40,295 nucleotides of DNA, from contig CALIKQ010000018.1 of the NCBI GenBank assembly GCA_938017975.1, positions 1 to 40,295 on the forward strand, written 5' to 3'. Positions 34,975 to 40,295 of the stretch are shown here, in pieces; the first letter of the stretch is position 1; the number at the start of each line of letters is the position of its first letter. A program made the position numbers and the translations under genes. The DNA is from an uncultured Pseudomonadales bacterium. GTDB lineage: Bacteria > Pseudomonadota > Gammaproteobacteria > Pseudomonadales > Azotimanducaceae. Below the pieces are notes generated by a model. It searched no databases and was not told the origin of the DNA. It was given only the letters and a program-made list of their open reading frames with translations.

Positions 34975-35283
34975 AGCATCAGCGTTGTGGCCTTTGGATG
35001 ATCTACTTTTTGTCTTCATTCCTCTCAACGCACTTCAGTCCGTCTTTTCTGTCAGCGCACCACAGCCCTTCTGCTTGCAGACAGTTTTCTTGCGGGGGTG
35101 ACATTGCCTTGCGAGGACCGTCCTCTGATTTTGAGGTATCATGCCGCCCAACAGCTGCGAGCCGCTTAAGTGCACGTCATCACCAGGGCTTAGCGTAGTC
35201 CCTGTTTTCTGAAAGCTAATTCGGAGAACACCCTTCGATGAACGTTATGGCCGTAATGCAGCCTTTGAATACGGACAATCATT
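34975..35283. other. Rest of the divergent gap before acnD, with a 13-base palindrome
   Basis: No gene is recognised. GAGGAC-C-GTCCTC (35113-35125) is a perfect odd palindrome that could be an operator. Short open frames here (34998-35198 and 35238-35432) show no family resemblance, and the second overlaps acnD out of frame. No convincing sigma70 promoter for acnD was found. Confidence 0.45.
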
Positions 35284-37887
35284 ATGAACCACAACTACCG
35301 AAAACAACTCCCCGGAACGCCTCTGGACTATTTCGATGCAGAGGCCGCCATCAACGATTTAGCGCCGGACAGTTACCGAAGGCTCCCTTACACCAGCAAA
35401 GTCCTCGCCGAAAACCTCACCCGTCGATGTGATCCTGCCCTACTGCCAGAAGCACTCAAGCAGCTTATTGAGCGCAGGAGCGACCTTGATTTCCCGTGGT
35501 ACCCAGCTCGGGTGGTGTGCCATGACATCCTTGGTCAAACCGCATTGGTTGACCTTGCAGGACTTCGAGATGCCATTGCTGAAAAAGGAGGCGATCCTTC
35601 CCAAGTCAATCCCGTCGTTCCAACGCAGTTAATTGTGGATCATTCCCTCGCTGTGGAACACGCGGGATTTGAACCCGATGCCTTTGAGAAAAACCGAGCG
35701 ATCGAAGATCGACGAAACGATGACCGCTTCCACTTTATCAACTGGACCAAAACAGCCTTTGAAAACGTCGATGTCATACCGCCAGGCAACGGCATCATGC
35801 ACCAGATTAACCTCGAGCGCATGTCACCGGTCATCCACAATGACCAAGGGCTCGCTTATCCAGACACGTTAGTAGGTACCGACAGCCACACGCCCCACGT
35901 CGATGCCCTAGGCGTCATCGCGATCGGCGTTGGCGGTCTTGAGGCAGAAAGTGTCATGCTCGGACGCGCTTCTTACATGCGCTTGCCCGACATCATTGGC
36001 GTTCAACTCACGGGAGAGCGACAGCCTGGCATCACAGCAACGGATATCGTGTTGGCGCTCACTGAATTCCTAAGAAACGAGCGCGTGGTATCTTCCTATC
36101 TTGAGTTTTTTGGGACTGGTGCCGCGGCGCTAACCCTAGGAGACCGGGCCACCATCTCGAACATGACCCCAGAATTCGGCGCGACAGCAGCCATGTTTTA
36201 CATCGATGAAAAAACCATCGACTATTTAAAACTAACGGGTCGAGCGCCGGAACACGTCGCGTTGGTTGAGACCTATGCGCGCCAAACCGGACTTTGGGCA
36301 AGCCAGCTTCACGACGCGCACTACGAGCGCGTTTTGACCTTCGATTTATCAAAGGTAGGACGCAATATGGCCGGACCCTCCAATCCACACCGCAGGGTCG
36401 CGACCTCTGAACTCAAGGCCGCGGGGATTACCGGCGACACCGCACATCCCGAAGGATTGATGCCTGACGGCGCTGTCATCATTGCAGCCATTACGTCTTG
36501 CACCAATACGTCAAATCCCCGAAACGTCATTGCAGCGGGCCTCCTCGCCCAAAAAGCCAATGCTTTGGGTTTAAAGCGCAAACCTTGGGTCAAGTCCTCC
36601 TTAGCTCCGGGCTCAAAAGCCGTTCAGCTTTACCTTCAAGAAGCCAATTTACTCACGGAACTCGAACAGTTGGGCTTCGGCATCGTGGCCTTTGCATGCA
36701 CGACCTGCAATGGCATGAGCGGCGCTCTGGATCCGGAGATTCAAAAAGAAGTCATCGACCGAGACCTCTACACCACGGCCGTGTTATCAGGCAATCGTAA
36801 CTTTGATGGACGTATCCACCCTTATGCGAAACAAGCCTTTTTAGCGTCGCCACCCTTAGTGGTTGCCTACGCCATTGCGGGGAGCATCCGCATTGACATC
36901 GAACAAGACCCACTGGGTCATGATCAAGCAGGTAATCCTGTGTTTCTGCAAGATCTATGGCCAACCGACGAAGAAATCGATGCGATGGTCGGATCTAGCG
37001 TTAAGCCGCAACACTTCACTGCGGTTTATGACCCGATGTTCATAAAAGTGAAGGACATCACTGATGATTCGAGTCCGCTGTACGATTGGCGACCGAACAG
37101 TACTTATATTCGTCGCCCTCCTTACTGGGAAGGCGCCTTGGCACAACCCCGCACCCTCAGCAACATGCGTCCACTTGCCGTTCTTGGGGATAACATCACA
37201 ACCGATCATCTCTCACCATCCAACGCAATTTTGCTCGACAGCGCCGCAGGCGAGTATCTCGACAAAATGGGATTACCCGAGGCTGACTTCAACTCCTATG
37301 CAACCCATCGCGGCGATCATCTGACCGCCCAGCGCGCAACCTTTGCGAATCCAAAGCTTATCAATGAAATGGTTAAACTTGATGATGGCTTCCAGCAAGG
37401 CTCTTTGGCTCGAATCGAACCCGAGGGCAAGGTGACCAGAATGTGGGAAGCCATCGAGACCTACATGGCGCGAAAACAGCCTTTGATTATTATCGCCGGA
37501 GCAGACTATGGGCAAGGTTCATCACGAGACTGGGCGGCCAAAGGCGTGCGACTGGCAGGGGTCGAAGTCATCGTCGCTGAAGGCTTTGAGCGGATTCACC
37601 GGACCAACTTGATTGGCATGGGCGTGCTGCCACTCGAGTTTTTACCCGGACAGACCCGATTGACACACGCCATTGATGGCACGGAAACCTTCAGCGTAGA
37701 GGGTTCGCCAGCCCCTAATGCGCATTTGACCGTTGAGATCCAGCGAACCAACGGAGAAACCGTCAAATTTGAAGCGCTCTGTCGACTCGACACGGCTGAA
37801 GAATTAATGATCTATGAGGCTGGAGGTGTGCTCCAACGCTTCGCTCAGGATTTTCTTGAGTCCAGCGGCACAAGCACGGCCTCCTAA
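35284..37887 (+). CDS. acnD: 2-methylcitrate dehydratase AcnD, Fe-S dependent
   Basis: Aconitase-family enzyme that dehydrates 2-methylcitrate to the trans-isomer of 2-methylaconitate in propionate catabolism. 867 residues. The start MNHNYRKQLPGTPLDYFD and the stretch TLVGTDSHTPHVDALGVIAIG are characteristic of AcnD. The [4Fe-4S] cysteines are Cys406 (TSCTNTSNP), Cys472 and Cys475 (CTTCNGMSG). The swivel domain with DYGQGSSRDWAAKG is complete. ATG 35284 with GGA eight bases upstream. prpF follows after 10 bases. prpB, prpC and prpR are not beside it. Confidence 0.95.
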   Translation: MNHNYRKQLPGTPLDYFDAEAAINDLAPDSYRRLPYTSKVLAENLTRRCDPALLPEALKQLIERRSDLDFPWYPARVVCHDILGQTALVDLAGLRDAIAEKGGDPSQVNPVVPTQLIVDHSLAVEHAGFEPDAFEKNRAIEDRRNDDRFHFINWTKTAFENVDVIPPGNGIMHQINLERMSPVIHNDQGLAYPDTLVGTDSHTPHVDALGVIAIGVGGLEAESVMLGRASYMRLPDIIGVQLTGERQPGITATDIVLALTEFLRNERVVSSYLEFFGTGAAALTLGDRATISNMTPEFGATAAMFYIDEKTIDYLKLTGRAPEHVALVETYARQTGLWASQLHDAHYERVLTFDLSKVGRNMAGPSNPHRRVATSELKAAGITGDTAHPEGLMPDGAVIIAAITSCTNTSNPRNVIAAGLLAQKANALGLKRKPWVKSSLAPGSKAVQLYLQEANLLTELEQLGFGIVAFACTTCNGMSGALDPEIQKEVIDRDLYTTAVLSGNRNFDGRIHPYAKQAFLASPPLVVAYAIAGSIRIDIEQDPLGHDQAGNPVFLQDLWPTDEEIDAMVGSSVKPQHFTAVYDPMFIKVKDITDDSSPLYDWRPNSTYIRRPPYWEGALAQPRTLSNMRPLAVLGDNITTDHLSPSNAILLDSAAGEYLDKMGLPEADFNSYATHRGDHLTAQRATFANPKLINEMVKLDDGFQQGSLARIEPEGKVTRMWEAIETYMARKQPLIIIAGADYGQGSSRDWAAKGVRLAGVEVIVAEGFERIHRTNLIGMGVLPLEFLPGQTRLTHAIDGTETFSVEGSPAPNAHLTVEIQRTNGETVKFEALCRLDTAEELMIYEAGGVLQRFAQDFLESSGTSTAS

Positions 37888-37897
37888 GGATTGAGCA

Positions 37898-39076
37898 ATG
37901 AGCAACCCTTCACAGCAACTCAAAATCCCCGCCACCTACCTCCGCGGAGGCACCAGTAAAGGCGTTTTTTTTAATCTTGAGGACCTGCCAGTTTCGGCCC
38001 AAACCCCTGGACCAGCGCGGGATGCCCTTCTGCTCAGAGTGATTGGCAGCCCAGACCCTTATGGCAAGCAAACCGATGGTATGGGGGGAGCAACGTCATC
38101 AACCAGTAAAACCGTGATCGTCTCTAAAAGCAGCGAGCCCGGTCATGATGTTGACTACCTTTTTGGACAAGTGGCCATTGATGCCCCATTCGTTGATTGG
38201 AGCGGCAACTGTGGTAATTTGTCCGCGGCTGTAGGCGGTTACGCCATTACCCAGGGGTTCATCGAGCCAGATCGAGTCCCGGACAACGGCATCGCCGAGA
38301 TTCGGATTTTTCAGGCCAACATACAAAAAACCATTGTGGCGTTCGTGCCCATCTCAGATGGCCAAGTGCAAGAGACCGGCGATTTCGAACTCGACGGCGT
38401 CACCTTCCCCGCCGCCGAGGTTCAGCTCGACTTTCTTGACCCCGCTGATGACAGCGAGGGGCCTATGTTCCCAACCGGCAATGTTGTTGATGCACTGGAC
38501 GTACCAGGGCTCGGCACCTTCAACGTGACATTGATCAATGCAGGCATCCCAACGATATTTATCAATGCCGCTGACCTGGGCTTTAGCGGTAGTGAGCTGC
38601 AAGATGACATCAATAGTGACAGCGCGATCTTGGCCAGATTCGAAACCCTGCGCACTTACGGGGCGATAAAAATGGGTTTGATGATCGATCCAAACGAGGC
38701 CGCCGGCCGACAACACACGCCCAAAGTCGCAATGGTTGCAGGCCCTAAAGACTACATCGCATCAAGCGGCTCAACCGTTCTTGCTAAAGACATTGACCTG
38801 CTTGTAAGAGCAATGTCTATGGGCAAGTTGCACCATGCCATGATGGGAACAGCTGCCGTTGCTATCGGTGTTGCCGCCTCGGTGCCAGGCACTCTGGTCA
38901 ATCTCGCTGCGGGCGGCGGTGAGCGCACATCCGTGCGATTCGGCCACCCCTCAGGGACTCTCCGGGTCGGCGCTACTGCGGAGCAACGTAATGGACAGTG
39001 GACCGCACTGAAAGCCAGCATGAGCCGAAGCGCAAGAACATTGATGGAGGGCTGGGTTCGCGTTCCTGAGTCGTAG
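37898..39076 (+). CDS. prpF: 2-methylaconitate cis-trans isomerase PrpF
   Basis: Isomerises the product of AcnD so that a standard aconitase can finish the 2-methylcitrate cycle; AcnD and PrpF together replace PrpD. The 392 residues have the diaminopimelate-epimerase-like fold with TYLRGGTSKGVFFNLEDLP at the N terminus and DWSGNCGNLSAAVGGYAI (Cys in SGNCGN) in the active site. ATG 37898 has AAGGA eight bases upstream, 10 bases after acnD, so the two are co-transcribed. The 135-base gap to the convergent dehalogenase-like gene shows only weak inverted repeats. Confidence 0.95.
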   Translation: MSNPSQQLKIPATYLRGGTSKGVFFNLEDLPVSAQTPGPARDALLLRVIGSPDPYGKQTDGMGGATSSTSKTVIVSKSSEPGHDVDYLFGQVAIDAPFVDWSGNCGNLSAAVGGYAITQGFIEPDRVPDNGIAEIRIFQANIQKTIVAFVPISDGQVQETGDFELDGVTFPAAEVQLDFLDPADDSEGPMFPTGNVVDALDVPGLGTFNVTLINAGIPTIFINAADLGFSGSELQDDINSDSAILARFETLRTYGAIKMGLMIDPNEAAGRQHTPKVAMVAGPKDYIASSGSTVLAKDIDLLVRAMSMGKLHHAMMGTAAVAIGVAASVPGTLVNLAAGGGERTSVRFGHPSGTLRVGATAEQRNGQWTALKASMSRSARTLMEGWVRVPES

Positions 39077-39211
39077 CGATATACCGCCGAAGACAGACAG
39101 CCATTGCCGTCGGTAATCATTCTCTCTTTATCCCAGGCCTTTCAGCGCGGAACGGGGCAATCAGTGCATCGCCCCAATGGAGGCTTCATCCAAAAACAAA
39201 TATTCAAAAGA

Positions 39212-40183
39212 TTAGTCTGACTCTGCTGCGATGCGCTTGAGCAGAAGGTCAGTCACCTCAGGACCGTGGGTGTTTTGTAAAAAATGACCAGCGGCTGGAA
39301 TCGGATCAAAAGAAGCACCCATTCGCTCAGCCCAAGTCCTCCCCCAGGCTTCGGTGAACACATTGTCGGAGCAGCCCCAAATAAAATAACTGGGACAATC
39401 GGCAGCCAATAGCGTTCGATAGTGCAATGCCTGAGCCGCGGCATTACCGTTGTCATAACTATCCAGCGGAATCGAGCGTGGGAAACGCCGATAGCCGTTG
39501 AAGGCCGCATCTGGTAAGCCTCGGTAGGGTGCAGAAAAACCCCGATACACCGTCTCGGCCTCACCCGCCAGTGCAGGCGCACGCCCTTCTGCCAATGCTG
39601 GAAAAATAACTTCCGGACCAGCAAGGCCCGAACTCAAAACCAGCAGCAACCCCACATCAGGGCAAGTCAGATCAAAGCGCCCCCCCGCTTGCCAAGATTG
39701 GTTCCAATTCCTAATGCCTTCTGAGTACTCATAGCCATCGTGATGCAACCATGTGTTCATGATGCAAAGCCGTTTAAACCGCTCGGGCATCATCGCTGCC
39801 TGAGCAAGACCTGTGGGCCCACCCCAATCCTGACACACCAGGGTGATGTTTTTTAAATCGAGCGCCACCAGCAAACTCGTGAGCACCTCGGTATGCCGGG
39901 CAATCGTATACCAATGGAGGTCAAGCGGTTTGTCCGATTTCCCGAAACCTAAATGGTCAGGCACGATACACCGATAGCCGGCTTCGACCAGCGCCGGAAT
40001 CATGTGGCGATATAGGTAACTCCATGTTGGCATACCATGGAGCAGCAACATCACAGGGCCGTCTTGAGGGCCCTCGTCCAAATAATGCACGCGCATGTCT
40101 TGCCAGGAATGAAAATGTGCTGGGTACTGAAAATCATCAAGGTCTGCAAAGTTCGCATCTGGCGTTCGAACAAATTCAGTCAT
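39212..40183 (-). CDS. Haloalkane dehalogenase-like alpha/beta hydrolase (HLD-I type)
   Basis: 323-residue alpha/beta hydrolase. It has the dehalogenase pattern: oxyanion motif HGMPTWSYLYRHMI (49-62), nucleophile Asp119 followed by halide-binding Trp120 in VCQDWGG, acid Asp273 in WGCSDNVF, and base His300 in AGHFLQNTHG. This is the DhlA (HLD-I) arrangement. One oddity is Met51 where HLD-I enzymes usually have Glu (HGEPTWSYLYR). Start ATG 40183 with AAGGA upstream. Activity on halogenated substrates is likely but not proven; other ester or epoxide-type substrates remain possible. The remaining bases 40184-40295 hold nothing recognised. Confidence 0.82.
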   Translation of the reverse strand: MTEFVRTPDANFADLDDFQYPAHFHSWQDMRVHYLDEGPQDGPVMLLLHGMPTWSYLYRHMIPALVEAGYRCIVPDHLGFGKSDKPLDLHWYTIARHTEVLTSLLVALDLKNITLVCQDWGGPTGLAQAAMMPERFKRLCIMNTWLHHDGYEYSEGIRNWNQSWQAGGRFDLTCPDVGLLLVLSSGLAGPEVIFPALAEGRAPALAGEAETVYRGFSAPYRGLPDAAFNGYRRFPRSIPLDSYDNGNAAAQALHYRTLLAADCPSYFIWGCSDNVFTEAWGRTWAERMGASFDPIPAAGHFLQNTHGPEVTDLLLKRIAAESD

Positions 40184-40295
40184 GAAATATCATCCTTGTT
40201 TTCTCTAGTCTCGTGTCTCTGTCTTCTGGATCGCACGGTTGCCCTGACCGGTTTTACACAAATCAACGTCGCAGGAGCAGTGTTATCGCGATCAC

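Noticed and set aside
35238-35432. 64-codon plus-strand frame overlapping the start of acnD
   Set aside because: It runs out of frame into the conserved acnD N terminus and has no family features.
39160-39181. GGGGC/GCCCC inverted repeat as terminator between prpF and the dehalogenase-like gene
   Set aside because: Only a 5-bp stem with a long loop and no U-tract on either strand.
1-40295. CRISPR array, prophage, insertion sequence or toxin-antitoxin pair
   Set aside because: No regularly spaced repeats, transposase, phage or toxin-like genes were seen; the only integrase-like gene is XerD in its normal location.

Overview
The window looks like a chromosomal segment of a gammaproteobacterium with moderate GC. 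Two gene orders support this: lysS, prfB, recJ, hom, an aminotransferase, dsbC and xerD, then rplS, trmD, rimM, rpsP and ffh followed by a ypjD-like gene and a corB-like gene. Both are typical of Pseudomonas-like and marine gammaproteobacteria. No rRNA, tRNA, CRISPR array, prophage or insertion sequence was recognised, so species-level placement is not possible from the sequence alone.

Layout. 1-9.4 kb (minus strand): 5' part of ung, lysS, prfB with its programmed frameshift, recJ, hom, alaC-like aminotransferase, dsbC, xerD. 9.4-10.7 kb: a spinster-like MFS transporter, followed by a 500-base gene-poor gap. 11.2-14.7 kb (minus): the ribosome and tRNA operon rpsP-rimM-trmD-rplS, and ffh. 14.9-17.1 kb (plus): ypjD-like and corB-like membrane proteins. 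17.1-20 kb (minus): a tripartite hybrid histidine kinase with no partner regulator nearby. 20.1-22.05 kb (minus): leuA, preceded by a good promoter, a leucine-rich leader ORF and hairpins that look like an attenuator. 22.05-28.5 kb: gamma-carbonic anhydrase-like protein, two divergent Nudix hydrolases, purL and tadA. 28.5-34.9 kb (minus): NnrU-like protein, then an accessory cluster of CobW GTPase, YtcJ-like amidohydrolase, LLM flavin oxidoreductase, acyl-CoA-dehydrogenase-fold protein and an unknown membrane protein. 35.3-39.1 kb (plus): acnD-prpF. 39.2-40.2 kb (minus): haloalkane dehalogenase-like hydrolase.

How the genes work together. The first 28 kb is mostly housekeeping: translation, membrane targeting, Thr/Leu/Ala and purine synthesis, disulfide isomerisation and chromosome dimer resolution. 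The last 12 kb is accessory metabolism. The co-oriented group from 34.9 to 29.2 kb has its own promoter and could form one catabolic pathway: a two-component-type flavin monooxygenase candidate, a second flavoenzyme, a metal-dependent amidohydrolase and a metallochaperone-type GTPase whose gene overlaps the amidohydrolase gene. AcnD and PrpF act in the 2-methylcitrate cycle for propionyl-CoA, but prpB, prpC and the usual regulator are not in the window.

The best candidates for under-described biology are the leuA leader, the CobW/amidohydrolase/flavoenzyme cluster with a heptamer repeat array upstream of its promoter, a pentamer repeat sitting where the alaC ribosome binding site should be, the double-hairpin rpsP leader, and a structured intergenic region between tadA and purL.
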